Shown piece after piece: positions 17,814-27,993 of a DNA stretch of 64,000 bases (positions within the stretch are counted from its first letter, which is position 1; the number at the start of each line of letters is the position of its first letter). The notes beneath the pieces were generated by a model that was not told the origin of the DNA, made no database searches, and worked only from the letters and a program-made list of their open reading frames with translations. The DNA is taken from NCBI RefSeq assembly GCF_026344035.1, contig NZ_JAPKND010000001.1, forward strand, positions 496,001-560,000, given 5' to 3'. The position numbers and the translations under genes were made by a program. The stretch comes from Alcaligenes endophyticus. GTDB lineage: Bacteria > Pseudomonadota > Gammaproteobacteria > Burkholderiales > Burkholderiaceae_B.

Positions 17814-20800
17814 TAGCTAGACAAGACCGAGCTTAACGTACGCCGCACATCCTCCTCGCTACGGCCACTACGGCGAATGTAGTCTTGCAACTGATCATCA
17901 CCTATATTGCCCACGTTAAAGTACTGCGACTGAGGATGGCTGAAATAAAAACCTGACACGCTAGAGGCTGGAATCATGGCAAAACTATCAGTGATATGCA
18001 TGTCTATTTCCTCGCACTGCAACACACGGAACATATCGTGCTTGACCACATGCTCGGGGCAGGCCGGATAGCCAGGGGCGGGCCGAATACCTTGGTACTT
18101 TTCGTCGATGAGCTCTTCATTACTCAACTGCTCATTGTGCACATAACCCCATAAGTCGTTCCGTACCCGGGCGTGCAAACACTCGGCAAAACCTTCCGCA
18201 AAGCGGTCACCCAACGCCTTTATCATTAAATCAGAGTAATCATCACCCGCCGCTTGAAAACGCTCTGAATGCTTTTCCATCCCCAAGCCACCGGTCACTG
18301 CAAACATACCGATGTAATCGGCCACACCTGAGCTTTTGGGCGCAATGTAGTCAGCCAAACATTTGCTATCTACCCCCTCACGCTTTACTCCTTGCTGGCG
18401 CAAGTTTCGATAGGTGAACAAAACCTCGCTACGGCTTTCATCGGTGTAGAGTTCAATATCTTCATCATTCACCGTATTGGCTGGGTAAAAAGCAATCACG
18501 CCATTGGCCGTCAGCCAACGCCCCTCAATGATTTTTTTCAGCATCGCCTGCCCCTCTGCGTACAGAGTTTTAGCCTGTTCTCCCACCACTTTATCGTCCA
18601 GAATGCCAGGGAAGCGTCCGAATAGACTCCATGTTTGGAAAAAAGGTGTCCAGTCGATAAATTGTGCTATGTCGGCTAAGTCGTAGTTTTTAAATAAACG
18701 ACGACCAATAAACTTAGGACGAGGAGGCGTGTAGTTGGCCCAGTCTATTTTGGGGCGATCTGCACGCGCCTGTTCTAAGCTAATTAACGGCGTAGCTTTA
18801 CGATTGGCATGCCGCTGACGCACCAGCTCGTACTCGTCACGTAACTCTGCCAAAAATTCATCGCGCCTATCTGACATTAAGGTCGTGGCCACCCCCACGC
18901 AACGACTGGCATCGGGGGTATAAATTACAGGGCCATCATAATGAGGGGCAATTTTTACAGCCGTGTGGACCCGACTCGTGGTGGCCCCGCCTATCATTAA
19001 AGGCACATCGCGCTCACGAAAATACGGGTCACGCTGCATCTCCGAGGCCACATAACTCATTTCTTCCAAGCTAGGAGTAATCAAACCGGACAAGCCGATG
19101 ATGTCTGCATTTACTGCTTTAGCTTTAGCCAAAATTTCAGCGCAAGGCACCATGACCCCCATGTTTTCGACCTCAAAGTTATTGCATTGCATCACCACGG
19201 TCACAATATTTTTGCCGATATCGTGCACATCCCCCTTCACCGTAGCAATCACCATGCGGCCCTTAGAGCGTACATCGCCGCCGGCTAACTCAATTTGACG
19301 CTTCTCTTCTTCGATAAAGGGTATTAAATGGGCAACGGCCTGCTTCATTACCCGAGCCGATTTAACCACTTGAGGCAAGAACATTTTGCCTTGGCCAAAT
19401 AAGTCGCCTACGACGTTCATACCATCCATGAGCGGGCCTTCAATCACGCTAATGGGACGGCCGCCCTGATCGGCAATCTTCTGTCTGACCTCTTCAGTAT
19501 CTTCGACAATGAAAGTAGTAATGCCCTGCACCAATGAGTGAATGAGCCGATCTTCGACGCTGGCCTCACGCCACCTTAAGTCTTCTTCTTTCTTCTTGCC
19601 CGAGCCCTTCACGTTTTCGGCCATTTCAACCAAGCGCTCAGTATTGCTGCGCTCATCGTCGTCCTCTTTCTTGCCCACCGGCTCATCGCGGTTCAGTATG
19701 ACGTCTTCGACTAAGTCGCGCAGGACGGCATCAATGTCCGCGTACACCCCAAGCTGACCGGCATTGACAATGCCCATGGTCAAGCCTTCCTGAATGGCGT
19801 AGTACAGGAATACGGTGTGAATCGCTTCACGCATCGCCTCGTTACCGCGGAACGAGAAGCTCACATTAGAGATACCCCCTGAAGTACGCGCATGGGGAAG
19901 GTTTTTATGTATCCAGCCCACGGCCTGAATGAAATCCAAACCGTAGTTATTGTGCTCATCGATGCCGGTTGCAACGGCAAAGACGTTGGCGTCAAAGATA
20001 ATGTCTTCGGGCGGGAAACCAACCACATCCACTAGCAAACGATACGCGCGAGTACAAATATCGATGCGACGCTGATAATTATCAGCCTGACCTTTTTCGT
20101 CGAAGGCCATCACAATCACCGCTGCGCCATATTTACGGCACAGCTTGGCGTGTCGAATAAACTCTGCCTCCCCCTCTTTCATGGAGATAGAGTTCACTAC
20201 TGGCTTACCTTGTACGCAACGCAGGCCTGTTTCTAAGACATCCCATTTGGAGCTGTCAATCATGATAGGCACACGCGCAATATCAGGCTCGGAGGCAATC
20301 ATGTTCAAGAAACGGTGCATACACGCCGCCGAATCCAGCATCCCCTCGTCCATATTGATATCAATAATCTGCGCGCCGTTTTCTACTTGCTGGCGCGCCA
20401 CCGACAAAGCCTCTTCGTAATTATTTTCACGAATTAAACGTAAAAAGGCCTTACTGCCCGTCACGTTGGTACGTTCACCCACGTTAATGAACAGCGTATC
20501 GCGATCAAAATTCAACGCTTCCAAACCAGACAAGCGAGTCATAACGGGGATATCAGGCACTACCCGTGGGGGCAGTTGACGACACAAAGCAGCGATGGCC
20601 GCGACGTGCTCAGGAGTGGTACCGCAACACCCCCCCACCATATTCACCAAACCGGCCTGTGCAAACTCTTGCAAGAGACCCGACGTATCAGCCGGAGCTT
20701 CATCAAAGCCCGTTTCAGCCATAGGGTTGGGTAAACCGGCATTCGGGTATACGCACACATAGGTATCACTGATTTTGGACAGCTCAGCCACATAAGGGCG

Positions 20801-21589
20801 CATCAAGGCAGCGCCTAAGGCACAGTTCAAACCTATGGTAATAGGGCGTGCGTGGCGGACCGAGTTCCAAAAAGCCTCGACTGTTTGGCCAGATAAAATT
20901 CGACCCGACGCATCAGTAACGGTACCCGACACCATAACGGGCAAACGCACACCACGCTCTTCAAAGACGGATTCGATAGCAAAAATAGCGGCCTTGGCAT
21001 TTAAGGTATCAAAAATAGTTTCGACCAGCACAATATCAATGCCGCCGTCGATCAAACCATTGAGCTGGTCGGTATAAGCCTGGCGTAACTGCTCAAAAGT
21101 AACGTTACGGGCGGCCGGATCATTCACGTCGGGGGAGATAGATGCCGTTTTGGGCTGCGGGCCTAAAGCGCCCGCTACAAACCTTGGCCACTCAGGCGTA
21201 CTGTATTGATCACGTGAGGCCGCCGCAATGCGGGCTGACTCAAGATTTAGCTCGTAGGCCAAACCGAAGATTTCATAATCCCCTTGAGCGATTTCGGTCG
21301 CACCAAACGTATTAGTGGAAATAACGTCTGCGCCCGCTTCCAAATACTGATCATGAATACGACGAATAATGTCAGGACGTACCAAAGACAACAGCTCGTT
21401 ATCGCCTTTGACATCTTTAGGATGGTCTTTGAAGCGTTCACCGCGGAAATCTGCCTCGCCCAACTTATAGCGTTGAATCATGGTGCCCATGGCACCATCC
21501 AAGATAAGAATCTGGCGGCCCAAACGGGCGGCAAATTCACCTCCCCGCGTGTAAGCAGCAATAGGATAAGGCAAGGCAGGATAAGACAC
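17813..21589 (-). CDS. metH: Cobalamin-dependent methionine synthase
   Basis: Transfers a methyl group from methyltetrahydrofolate via cob(I)alamin to homocysteine in the cytoplasm. All four modules are present: a homocysteine barrel (LDGAMGTM; zinc cysteines in GLNC and VGGCCGTT), a pterin-binding barrel ([11 protein letters not shown]), a cobalamin domain with the histidine ligand motif GDVHDIGKN near residue 788, and the C-terminal AdoMet reactivation domain ([12 protein letters not shown]). I place the start at the GTG at 21589 with GGGG 6 nt upstream. The frame continues 27 codons further but encodes an unlikely hydrophobic segment. About 1258 residues, normal length. Divergent from the riboswitch-controlled btuB; both depend on B12. 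Confidence 0.95.
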   Translation of the reverse strand: MSYPALPYPIAAYTRGGEFAARLGRQILILDGAMGTMIQRYKLGEADFRGERFKDHPKDVKGDNELLSLVRPDIIRRIHDQYLEAGADVISTNTFGATEIAQGDYEIFGLAYELNLESARIAAASRDQYSTPEWPRFVAGALGPQPKTASISPDVNDPAARNVTFEQLRQAYTDQLNGLIDGGIDIVLVETIFDTLNAKAAIFAIESVFEERGVRLPVMVSGTVTDASGRILSGQTVEAFWNSVRHARPITIGLNCALGAALMRPYVAELSKISDTYVCVYPNAGLPNPMAETGFDEAPADTSGLLQEFAQAGLVNMVGGCCGTTPEHVAAIAALCRQLPPRVVPDIPVMTRLSGLEALNFDRDTLFINVGERTNVTGSKAFLRLIRENNYEEALSVARQQVENGAQIIDINMDEGMLDSAACMHRFLNMIASEPDIARVPIMIDSSKWDVLETGLRCVQGKPVVNSISMKEGEAEFIRHAKLCRKYGAAVIVMAFDEKGQADNYQRRIDICTRAYRLLVDVVGFPPEDIIFDANVFAVATGIDEHNNYGLDFIQAVGWIHKNLPHARTSGGISNVSFSFRGNEAMREAIHTVFLYYAIQEGLTMGIVNAGQLGVYADIDAVLRDLVEDVILNRDEPVGKKEDDDERSNTERLVEMAENVKGSGKKKEEDLRWREASVEDRLIHSLVQGITTFIVEDTEEVRQKIADQGGRPISVIEGPLMDGMNVVGDLFGQGKMFLPQVVKSARVMKQAVAHLIPFIEEEKRQIELAGGDVRSKGRMVIATVKGDVHDIGKNIVTVVMQCNNFEVENMGVMVPCAEILAKAKAVNADIIGLSGLITPSLEEMSYVASEMQRDPYFRERDVPLMIGGATTSRVHTAVKIAPHYDGPVIYTPDASRCVGVATTLMSDRRDEFLAELRDEYELVRQRHANRKATPLISLEQARADRPKIDWANYTPPRPKFIGRRLFKNYDLADIAQFIDWTPFFQTWSLFGRFPGILDDKVVGEQAKTLYAEGQAMLKKIIEGRWLTANGVIAFYPANTVNDEDIELYTDESRSEVLFTYRNLRQQGVKREGVDSKCLADYIAPKSSGVADYIGMFAVTGGLGMEKHSERFQAAGDDYSDLMIKALGDRFAEGFAECLHARVRNDLWGYVHNEQLSNEELIDEKYQGIRPAPGYPACPEHVVKHDMFRVLQCEEIDMHITDSFAMIPASSVSGFYFSHPQSQYFNVGNIGDDQLQDYIRRSGRSEEDVRRTLSSVLSS

Positions 21590-21747
21590 TAAAAACCCCA
21601 AAATTAGTAAAAAGACTGTCCACGGCACGGTGCACAGCAGTACCGTTAGTTTGGTGGATTCACGCCACAATTGTAGCGCTTTGTGCCCCTAATCTGCCGC
21701 AAACCCTTAGCCTTTACGCCACAGCCATGTAACAATTGTCGCTCGGA

Positions 21748-21900
21748 AAAGGTGCTTGTGCGCCCAACAGGCCTCTGAACCAGCCTTAAGCCACAAGTTA
21801 AATGGGAAACGACAAAGCCTATGAGCTCAATCGTGCTGCCCCCGCAACGGTACCCGCTACATCGCGGAGCCCGACACCAGCCCTACTCCAACCTGCCTCC
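21748..21900 (+). promoter_or_regulatory. Cobalamin (AdoCbl) riboswitch upstream of btuB
   Basis: The 378-bp spacer between metH and btuB contains the B12 box GCTGCCCCCGCAACGGT at 21835-21851, one substitution from the family consensus. It is preceded by AAAGGTGCTTGTG at about 21748 and an AATGGGAAAC internal segment, and followed by GGAGCCCGACACC, the expected order of a cobalamin riboswitch. It lies in the same orientation as btuB and would reduce uptake-gene expression when cobalamin is abundant. The boundaries are approximate. The stretch from 21900 to the btuB start includes a T-rich, hairpin-prone expression platform. Confidence 0.88.
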
Positions 21901-21967
21901 TTTGTCCTTGTACTTTACAAGGGCTGTACTTTCGATATGCGGGGACGCATATCTAACAGGAAACTCG

Positions 21968-23794
21968 ATGTCTGCACTTTACCTTCGACCTGTATTGGTC
22001 GCTGTAGCCGGCGCTTTGCCGCTCATGGCTCACGCTCAAACAACACCCGTCAATCAGTTAGATCAAATCGTGGTCACCCCGGCACGTGGCGCGCAACCCT
22101 TACATAGCGCTATTGGTGATGTCACTATTATTGGTCAAGAGAAGTTAGACAAGGCAGGCAAAGATAGCGTCGCCGACATACTAGCGCGCGAAGTGGGTAT
22201 TGAAATCTATACCAACGGCGGCCCTCAAAACACCACGGGTATCTACCTGCGTGGCACGAATCCGCAACATACACGCGTCATGATAGATGGCATGCGTATC
22301 AACAATGCGGCTACTGGCTCGACAGCTTGGGCGGCACTCGACCCGGCTTTAATTGAACGCATTGAAGTGGTGCGTGGTGCAGCCAGTAGCCTGTATGGCT
22401 CTGACGCCATCGGTGGTGTCATTAATATCATCACCAAAAAAGGCGCTCAAGAGCGTCCCATAAGCGCCTGGGCAAACGTAGGTTTCGGCAGCTACAGTAC
22501 TTTTAAATCCAGCGCGGGCATCAGTGGCGCAAGCGATAGCTGGGACTATAGTTTCAGCGGTAGCTACGCCGATAGCGATGGCTTTGCCAGCCTCGATAAG
22601 CCTGGTACTCCCAACACTGGCTATACACAGCATGGCGTCAGCGGCACCTTAGGTTATGAGTGGGCTAAGGATCAACACCTAGGTTTCAGTGGCTCTGATA
22701 CCTATATTGATGGTGCTTATGTAGGGCCTTTCTCCTTGGGCGTGGAGCACGCCTTGCAGCGTCAACAGGCCTATACCGTCAGTAGCACCAATAAAATCAC
22801 TGAGCACTGGGCGAGTAAACTCTCAGCAGGCTTTAGTAAAAATGGCCTGGAAATACGCCCCGGCTCCACTGACACCGCCTTTATCCAACGTCAGTACAGC
22901 TGGCAAAACGATGTGGACATTATCGCCGGGCAACGCCTCTCTCTGATTGCTGAGCGCCTAGAGGAGCGTATGACCAGCGCATCACTACATAACCACGACA
23001 AACGTAACACCAATGCTGTGGGTCTGCTTTACCGTGGCGATATGGGCCCGCACCATTTACAGGGCAGTGTGCGTAACGACAATATCTCCGGCTTTGGTAA
23101 TAAGGTTACCGGTGGCCTAGCCTATGATTTCGATCTCAATAATCACTGGACAGCAGGCATAGCAGGTAACACAGGCTTTAGAACACCTACTTTTGCTGAC
23201 TTGTACTATCCCTTGGCTTGGGGATTTCAGGGCAACCCGCATCTAAAACCAGAGAAGTCACGTAACGTCGAGGCGGGCCTAAGCTATGCCGACGACACCA
23301 CGAACGTCGGTCTCGTTGTTTATCAAAATACCATTAAAGATTTAATCAACACGTATGACTGTTCCAGCTATCCTTGCACAACCAGCAACACAGAGCGTGC
23401 ACGCATCCGTGGCTTAACCCTCAGTGGATCACACAGCCTAGAGCAAACTCGTGTCTATGCCAGTCTAGACCTTAAAGACCCTAAAGACACCAAGACAGGT
23501 AAGCTCTTGACGCAACGTGCAAAGCAGCAATACAAAGTGGGTGTAGAGCATACCTTTCAACATGCCACGCTGGGCGCTGAGTATCAGTTCTCTAGCTACC
23601 GTTATAGCGACGCAGACAATACAGTACGCTTGGGGGGCTATGGTCTGCTCAATCTAACGGCATCTCTGCCTATTACCTCTAGCCTAGAGGCACAGTTACG
23701 TTGGAACAATGCACTTGATAAACGCTACGAATACGTGAAAGGTTATAACACCGAGCGCTCTAACATCTTTCTTAACCTAGCCTGGCGCATGTAA
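21968..23794 (+). CDS. btuB: TonB-dependent vitamin B12 receptor BtuB
   Basis: Outer-membrane gated porin importing cobalamin, energised by TonB. The start at 21968 (MSALYLRP) has an AGGA ribosome site and gives a signal peptide ending ALPLMAHAQ. The TonB box is DQIVVTPAR, followed by a plug domain (IYLRGTNPQHTRVMIDG, then LYGSDAIGGVINIIT) and a long beta-barrel with aromatic-rich strands. At 608 residues it is close to E. coli BtuB. The protein ends WRM rather than with the more usual terminal Phe. The upstream cobalamin riboswitch and the BtuF-like gene 13 nt downstream support the assignment over other TonB receptors. Confidence 0.92.
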   Translation: MSALYLRPVLVAVAGALPLMAHAQTTPVNQLDQIVVTPARGAQPLHSAIGDVTIIGQEKLDKAGKDSVADILAREVGIEIYTNGGPQNTTGIYLRGTNPQHTRVMIDGMRINNAATGSTAWAALDPALIERIEVVRGAASSLYGSDAIGGVINIITKKGAQERPISAWANVGFGSYSTFKSSAGISGASDSWDYSFSGSYADSDGFASLDKPGTPNTGYTQHGVSGTLGYEWAKDQHLGFSGSDTYIDGAYVGPFSLGVEHALQRQQAYTVSSTNKITEHWASKLSAGFSKNGLEIRPGSTDTAFIQRQYSWQNDVDIIAGQRLSLIAERLEERMTSASLHNHDKRNTNAVGLLYRGDMGPHHLQGSVRNDNISGFGNKVTGGLAYDFDLNNHWTAGIAGNTGFRTPTFADLYYPLAWGFQGNPHLKPEKSRNVEAGLSYADDTTNVGLVVYQNTIKDLINTYDCSSYPCTTSNTERARIRGLTLSGSHSLEQTRVYASLDLKDPKDTKTGKLLTQRAKQQYKVGVEHTFQHATLGAEYQFSSYRYSDADNTVRLGGYGLLNLTASLPITSSLEAQLRWNNALDKRYEYVKGYNTERSNIFLNLAWRM

Positions 23795-23807
23795 CAAGGA
23801 GCGGCCG

Positions 23808-24719
23808 TTGACGCGTAGACAACAGGCGCAACCTAGGCTGAAGCACTGCTTTAGCCTGACCTCGCTATGGAGGGCAGCCTTACAAAGGTGGGGCAGCCTG
23901 CTACTAGCGGGCTACTGCTTTACCGCCGGGGCAACTCCTGCCAATACTCCACGCCCCAATGTCGTCAGCTTGGCTCCGCATACTACCGAAATCCTGTATG
24001 CCGCCGGAGCCCAGGAACATATCTTGGCGGTGGATAACTACAGCGACTACCCCGAGGCGGCACGATCCAAGCGCAAAGTGGGCAATGCTCTACAGATCAA
24101 TCACGAGACCTTGTTAGCACTGCGTCCTGACATCGTGTGGGCATGGCAACCCCAGCAACTAGCACCCGACTTAGTCGCACAACTCAACCGCCTAGGGAGC
24201 AAAGTTAGATTTATCTCCCCTGAGTCACTGCAAGACATCGTGGCCGCGGTACGTCTAGCGGGGGAGGAGTTTCATTTAGGCGCCGCTACACAAGCCTATG
24301 CCGATACCCTTCAATCCGAACTCAACGCCTTACAGGCACGGTACCCTCAGCAAAGCCCTGTCACGATATTCATTGAAGCAGGAACAGAGCCTTTATATAC
24401 AATCGGCAACGACTTACTTATTCGCGATGTCATGCACACCTGTGGGGCTCATAATGTGTACGCCCAACATGCAATAGCCGCCCCCATGGTGAACTTAGAA
24501 GACGTACTCAGCAAAAAGCCAGAGTTGATTATTACGGCACATAAAGACCCAGCCCTTATCGCCCAACGGCAGCAATTTTGGCAAAACAAGCTGAACTTAC
24601 CCTCTACGGCCGTCATTAACTTTAACCCCGATGAACTATACCGCCCTGGCCCCAGACTACTAAAGGCCGTTGATCAGTTGTGCGATCGATTGCAACAATA
24701 TAGGCTTAATCAGCCTTAG
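23808..24719 (+). CDS. btuF: Periplasmic cobalamin-binding protein (BtuF-like)
   Basis: A 303-residue class III substrate-binding protein, predicted to bind cobalamin in the periplasm. The start is TTG at 23808 with a good AAGGAG 6 nt upstream. A basic N-terminus and a hydrophobic stretch (LLLAGYCFTAGA) form a signal peptide. Family segments include NVVSLAPHTTEILYAAGA, YSDYPEAA, LLALRPDIVWAW and the MHTCGAHNVYA region. It is the second gene of the riboswitch-controlled btuB unit. No BtuC or BtuD gene follows, so the inner-membrane transporter must lie elsewhere. A small hairpin (CGCTC-TTGG-GAGCG) follows the stop. Confidence 0.85.
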   Translation: MTRRQQAQPRLKHCFSLTSLWRAALQRWGSLLLAGYCFTAGATPANTPRPNVVSLAPHTTEILYAAGAQEHILAVDNYSDYPEAARSKRKVGNALQINHETLLALRPDIVWAWQPQQLAPDLVAQLNRLGSKVRFISPESLQDIVAAVRLAGEEFHLGAATQAYADTLQSELNALQARYPQQSPVTIFIEAGTEPLYTIGNDLLIRDVMHTCGAHNVYAQHAIAAPMVNLEDVLSKKPELIITAHKDPALIAQRQQFWQNKLNLPSTAVINFNPDELYRPGPRLLKAVDQLCDRLQQYRLNQP

Positions 24720-24790
24720 CGCTCTTGGGAGCGAAACAAGAAAGACGCTCAGGGTAGAAATAGATTATCCTTGTAGCATTCCTCTTCGAA

Positions 24791-24805
24791 GACTGCTTTG
24801 CAGTC
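24791..24805 (+). terminator. Small hairpin between btuF and thiG
   Basis: Perfect inverted repeat GACTGC-TTT-GCAGTC, followed by ATTATTGCTTTTA, in the 116-bp spacer between btuF and thiG. It could end the btu transcript or sit in the thiG leader. The downstream sequence is only moderately T-rich. No thi-box (TPP riboswitch) pattern is visible here. Confidence 0.3.
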
Positions 24806-24835
24806 ATTATTGCTTTTACGCTTACCCGTTTTATC

Positions 24836-25645
24836 ATGACTCTCACTAGCCAACACGACCCATTCGTACTTGCCGGTAAAACCTATCAATCACGCTTATT
24901 AGTCGGTACAGGCAAATATAAAGACTTCGAAGAAACACGTCTTGCCATCGATGCGAGCGGCGCTGAAATTATTACTGTCGCCATACGCCGTACCAACATT
25001 GGGCAAAATGCCAATGAACCCAGCCTGCTCGATTACCTACCGCCATCCCAGTACACATTGCTACCCAATACCGCCGGCTGCTATAGCGCAGATGACGCCG
25101 TACGCACCTTACGTCTGGCGCGCGAGCTTCTCGACGGCCACGATTTAGTTAAGCTAGAAGTACTGGGCGACCCAGGCAACCTATTCCCGAATATGCCTGA
25201 AACCCTCAAGGCAGCTAAAACTTTAGTGGATGACGGCTTTAAGGTCATGGTGTATTGTGCTGACGACCCTATCCAAGCACGCATGCTCGAAGACATAGGC
25301 TGCGTCGCCATCATGCCCTTGGCCTCGTTAATCGGCTCGGGGATGGGCATCCTCAACCCATGGAATTTACGTCTCATACTAGACCAAAGCAAAGTGCCTG
25401 TTCTGGTAGACGCAGGTGTCGGCACAGCCTCTGACGCCACCATCGCCATGGAGTTAGGATGCGACGGAGTACTCATGAACACCGCTATTGCAGGCGCTCG
25501 TGATCCTGTGCGTATGGCCTTGGCCATGAAACAAGGCGTAGAGTCTGGCCGCAATGCCTATTTGGCAGGCCGTGTGCCGCGCAAGTACTACGATGCCGAC
25601 CCCAGCTCCCCCACTGAAGGGCTGATTCACTCTCGTTCATCTTGA
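24836..25645 (+). CDS. thiG: Thiazole synthase
   Basis: Forms the thiazole phosphate moiety of thiamine from deoxyxylulose phosphate, an imine and ThiS thiocarboxylate. A 269-residue TIM barrel with [13 protein letters not shown] at the start, the Schiff-base lysine in LVKLEVLGD, and [12 protein letters not shown] plus [11 protein letters not shown] phosphate-binding loops. It is full length. The sulfur carrier gene thiS, usually adjacent, is absent: only 116 bp separate thiG from btuF. It is followed after 6 nt by thiD, so thiamine synthesis genes head this operon. Confidence 0.95.
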   Translation: MTLTSQHDPFVLAGKTYQSRLLVGTGKYKDFEETRLAIDASGAEIITVAIRRTNIGQNANEPSLLDYLPPSQYTLLPNTAGCYSADDAVRTLRLARELLDGHDLVKLEVLGDPGNLFPNMPETLKAAKTLVDDGFKVMVYCADDPIQARMLEDIGCVAIMPLASLIGSGMGILNPWNLRLILDQSKVPVLVDAGVGTASDATIAMELGCDGVLMNTAIAGARDPVRMALAMKQGVESGRNAYLAGRVPRKYYDADPSSPTEGLIHSRSS

Positions 25646-25651
25646 TCCTCC

Positions 25652-26464
25652 ATGATTCCTAATACCCTGACTATTGCCGGTGTTGACCCCTCCGGCGGCG
25701 CCGGCATACTGGCCGATGTCAAAACCATGAGCGCCTTAGGTGCCTACGCGAACGCGGTGGTCGCTGCGCTCACGGCTCAAAGCACTCAAGGCGTAACGGG
25801 CATTTCGCCAGTTCCCGCTGAGTTTGTAAAACTCCAGATAGACACCCTTTTTGCGGATGTACGCATCGATGCGGTCAAAATTGGCATGCTTGGCCAAGAG
25901 GCCGTCACCGAGGTGGTGGCAAATCGCATGGCTCACTTCGCGCCACAACACTTAGTGCTCGATCCGGTCATGATCGCCAAAAGCGGAGACCACTTACTCG
26001 AACGTTCCGCGGTAAGTGCACTCCGTGAAGCGCTACTGCCCCAAGCCACCATGATCACCCCGAATCTGCCCGAGGCGGGGGTGTTATTGGATGCACGCCC
26101 AGTAGAAACCGTTAAAGAAATGCGTCAGGCTGCTGAACGTTTACGCCGCCTCATGAATGACTCTAAACACTGCTGGGTGTTTTTAAAAGGGGGCCATTTA
26201 CCGGGTTCTGAATGCATAGACCTGCTACACGACGGCGACCGCATGATAGAAATGCCAGCACCACGTATCGCGACCAAAAACACTCACGGTACGGGCTGTA
26301 CGCTGTCAGCGGCCTTAGCGGCCTTGCTACCGCAACACAGTGCGGTGCCGGATGCAGCGCTAGCGGCGAAAAACTACCTGTACACCGCCATCGCCCGCTC
26401 GGGCGAACTCTCGGTAGGCAGTGGGCATGGCCCCGTGCACCATTTCCATAATGTATGGAAATAA
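25652..26464 (+). CDS. thiD: Hydroxymethylpyrimidine (phosphate) kinase
   Basis: Phosphorylates HMP and HMP-phosphate for thiamine assembly. It is a ribokinase-fold protein of 270 residues with the N-terminal [17 protein letters not shown], the [13 protein letters not shown] segment, and the C-terminal anion hole and base motif [13 protein letters not shown]. Together with thiG directly upstream and a ThiE-like domain protein at the left edge, it covers part of the pathway. Its last 10 nt overlap the next start. Confidence 0.95.
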   Translation: MIPNTLTIAGVDPSGGAGILADVKTMSALGAYANAVVAALTAQSTQGVTGISPVPAEFVKLQIDTLFADVRIDAVKIGMLGQEAVTEVVANRMAHFAPQHLVLDPVMIAKSGDHLLERSAVSALREALLPQATMITPNLPEAGVLLDARPVETVKEMRQAAERLRRLMNDSKHCWVFLKGGHLPGSECIDLLHDGDRMIEMPAPRIATKNTHGTGCTLSAALAALLPQHSAVPDAALAAKNYLYTAIARSGELSVGSGHGPVHHFHNVWK

Positions 26465-27267
26465 CACCGAACAACATGCCTGCACAAGCTGAAAACAAGA
26501 CCACGACGGTCTCTCACATTCGTCTGGCGATCGTCGTAGCCATGCAAGAGGAACAGGAACAGATCCTCGTTCAACTGCAACAAGCTCAAACCGTCACTCG
26601 TGCTGGCATGTGTTTTCATCAAGGCACCTACTTAGGGCAAGACGTTGTGGTAGTGGTCTGCGGGGTGGGCAAAGTCAATGCCGCGGCTTGTGCACAGTTG
26701 CTGATTTCAGAGTTTCACATCAGCCACATGATCAATATAGGGGTAGCCGGGGCAATACAGGGCCACCTCCAGATGGGTGACATTGTCATTGGCGGCCAAC
26801 TCATTCAACATGATGTAGACCTCCAAGCCCTAGGTTTGGCTCCAGGACATATGTTTCGTATGCCCAGCTTGGCTTATGACGCTGATCCCCAACTACTGCA
26901 ATTAGCCCAACAGGCGGCGCACGGCATTACCGCTCAGCGTAGTTACACCGGAATAATTGTTACTGGTGACCAATTTATCGCCTGTAACGATAAAATACAA
27001 AGGTTGGCACACACGTTTCAAGCGTTGGCTTGCGAAATGGAAAGCGCTAGCCTAGCTCAGGTCTGTAGTCTTAACCAGATACCCTTTATTGCTATCCGGT
27101 CTATTTCTGACCAGGCCAACCATGCTGCCCAACTTGATTTCCAACAGTTTCTAACCATCGCGGCGCGCAACGCAAGCGCTTTGCTACACGCCATGGTTCC
27201 GTTTATTCAACCAGAGGCAGCGACTACCACGACCAGGACGGATACAAACCACAGTCCTGGCTTATAA
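26455..27267 (+). CDS. mtnN: 5'-methylthioadenosine/S-adenosylhomocysteine nucleosidase
   Basis: Cleaves adenine from MTA and SAH, relieving product inhibition of methyltransferases and feeding methionine salvage and AI-2 precursors. Family motifs are VAMQEEQEQ (catalytic Glu), VVCGVGKVNAAACAQLLI, INIGVAGAI, GDIVIG, CEMESASLAQV and the catalytic Asp in IRSISDQAN. At 270 residues it is about 35 longer than E. coli MtnN because of extensions at both ends. The ATG at 26455 overlaps thiD by 10 nt. An ATG at 26476 is an equally possible start, and neither has a clear ribosome site. Confidence 0.9.
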   Translation: MEITPNNMPAQAENKTTTVSHIRLAIVVAMQEEQEQILVQLQQAQTVTRAGMCFHQGTYLGQDVVVVVCGVGKVNAAACAQLLISEFHISHMINIGVAGAIQGHLQMGDIVIGGQLIQHDVDLQALGLAPGHMFRMPSLAYDADPQLLQLAQQAAHGITAQRSYTGIIVTGDQFIACNDKIQRLAHTFQALACEMESASLAQVCSLNQIPFIAIRSISDQANHAAQLDFQQFLTIAARNASALLHAMVPFIQPEAATTTTRTDTNHSPGL

Positions 27268-27301
27268 TCGACTCTTCCGAAGATTTTGGTTTCTGAAAGC
27301 T

Positions 27302-27985
27302 ATGAACTTCATCACTGCGATGTCTGAACTTGAGCGCTCACGCTATTACATGGTCGAACAACAAATTCGCCCTTGGAACGTCTTTGACGAAAACGTACTG
27401 CAAGCCCTAATGGTGGTGCCACGCGAACGCTATGTACCCGCTAATCTGCAATCCATGGCTTTTTCGGACACCGAACTGCCATTAACCGTGCACTCGGTTA
27501 ACACGAATGAAACCATGCTCGCTCCTAAAATGGAAGCTAAGCTAGCACAAGAGCTACAACTAAAACCCACTGACGATGTACTTGAAATTGGTACTGGCTC
27601 GGGTTATCAAGCCGCGTTGCTCGCTCATCTGGCACAGCAAGTAACGAGCATCGAAATCGATAGCAAATTAGCAGCCTTTGCCCAAGAGAACCTACAACGC
27701 AACAATGTGCGTAATGTAAAAGTAGAAGTGGGCGATGCACATAAAGGATGGGGCACCTCCGAATATGATGCCATTTTGGTCACTGGTTCTGTGCCGGTTA
27801 TTCCTGACTCGCTCAAGTATCAGCTCTGTATTGGTGGGCGTCTGGTTATCGTCGTAGGTCAAAACCCAGTCATGACGGCCGTACGTGTCACCCGCAGTAG
27901 CGCGGCAAGCTTTGAAACCACTCCATTGTTTGATACCTCAATCAAACCACTGCGTGGCACAGCTGTCTCGCAATTCAAGTTCTAA
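27302..27985 (+). CDS. Protein-L-isoaspartate O-methyltransferase family protein
   Basis: A 227-residue AdoMet-dependent methyltransferase of the PCMT family. The AdoMet-binding loop is VLEIGTGSGYQAALLAHL, the acidic strand VTSIEID, and the N-terminal MVEQQIRPWNVFDENVL resembles PCMT enzymes that repair isoaspartyl residues. It lies directly before tolC (8-nt gap), an arrangement common in betaproteobacteria. The substrate may not be isoaspartate in this subfamily, which diverges from E. coli Pcm. Likely co-transcribed with mtnN upstream, which removes SAH, the inhibitory product of such enzymes. Confidence 0.82.
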   Translation: MNFITAMSELERSRYYMVEQQIRPWNVFDENVLQALMVVPRERYVPANLQSMAFSDTELPLTVHSVNTNETMLAPKMEAKLAQELQLKPTDDVLEIGTGSGYQAALLAHLAQQVTSIEIDSKLAAFAQENLQRNNVRNVKVEVGDAHKGWGTSEYDAILVTGSVPVIPDSLKYQLCIGGRLVIVVGQNPVMTAVRVTRSSAASFETTPLFDTSIKPLRGTAVSQFKF

Positions 27986-27993
27986 ACTTTCTT

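Noticed and set aside
21590-21670. N-terminal 27-codon extension of metH with a hydrophobic stretch
   Set aside because: MetH is cytoplasmic and the family has no leading membrane segment; GTG at 21589 with an upstream GGGG fits the usual length.
24720-24835. TPP riboswitch before thiG
   Set aside because: No thi-box pattern is visible and the spacer is only 116 bp with two small hairpins.
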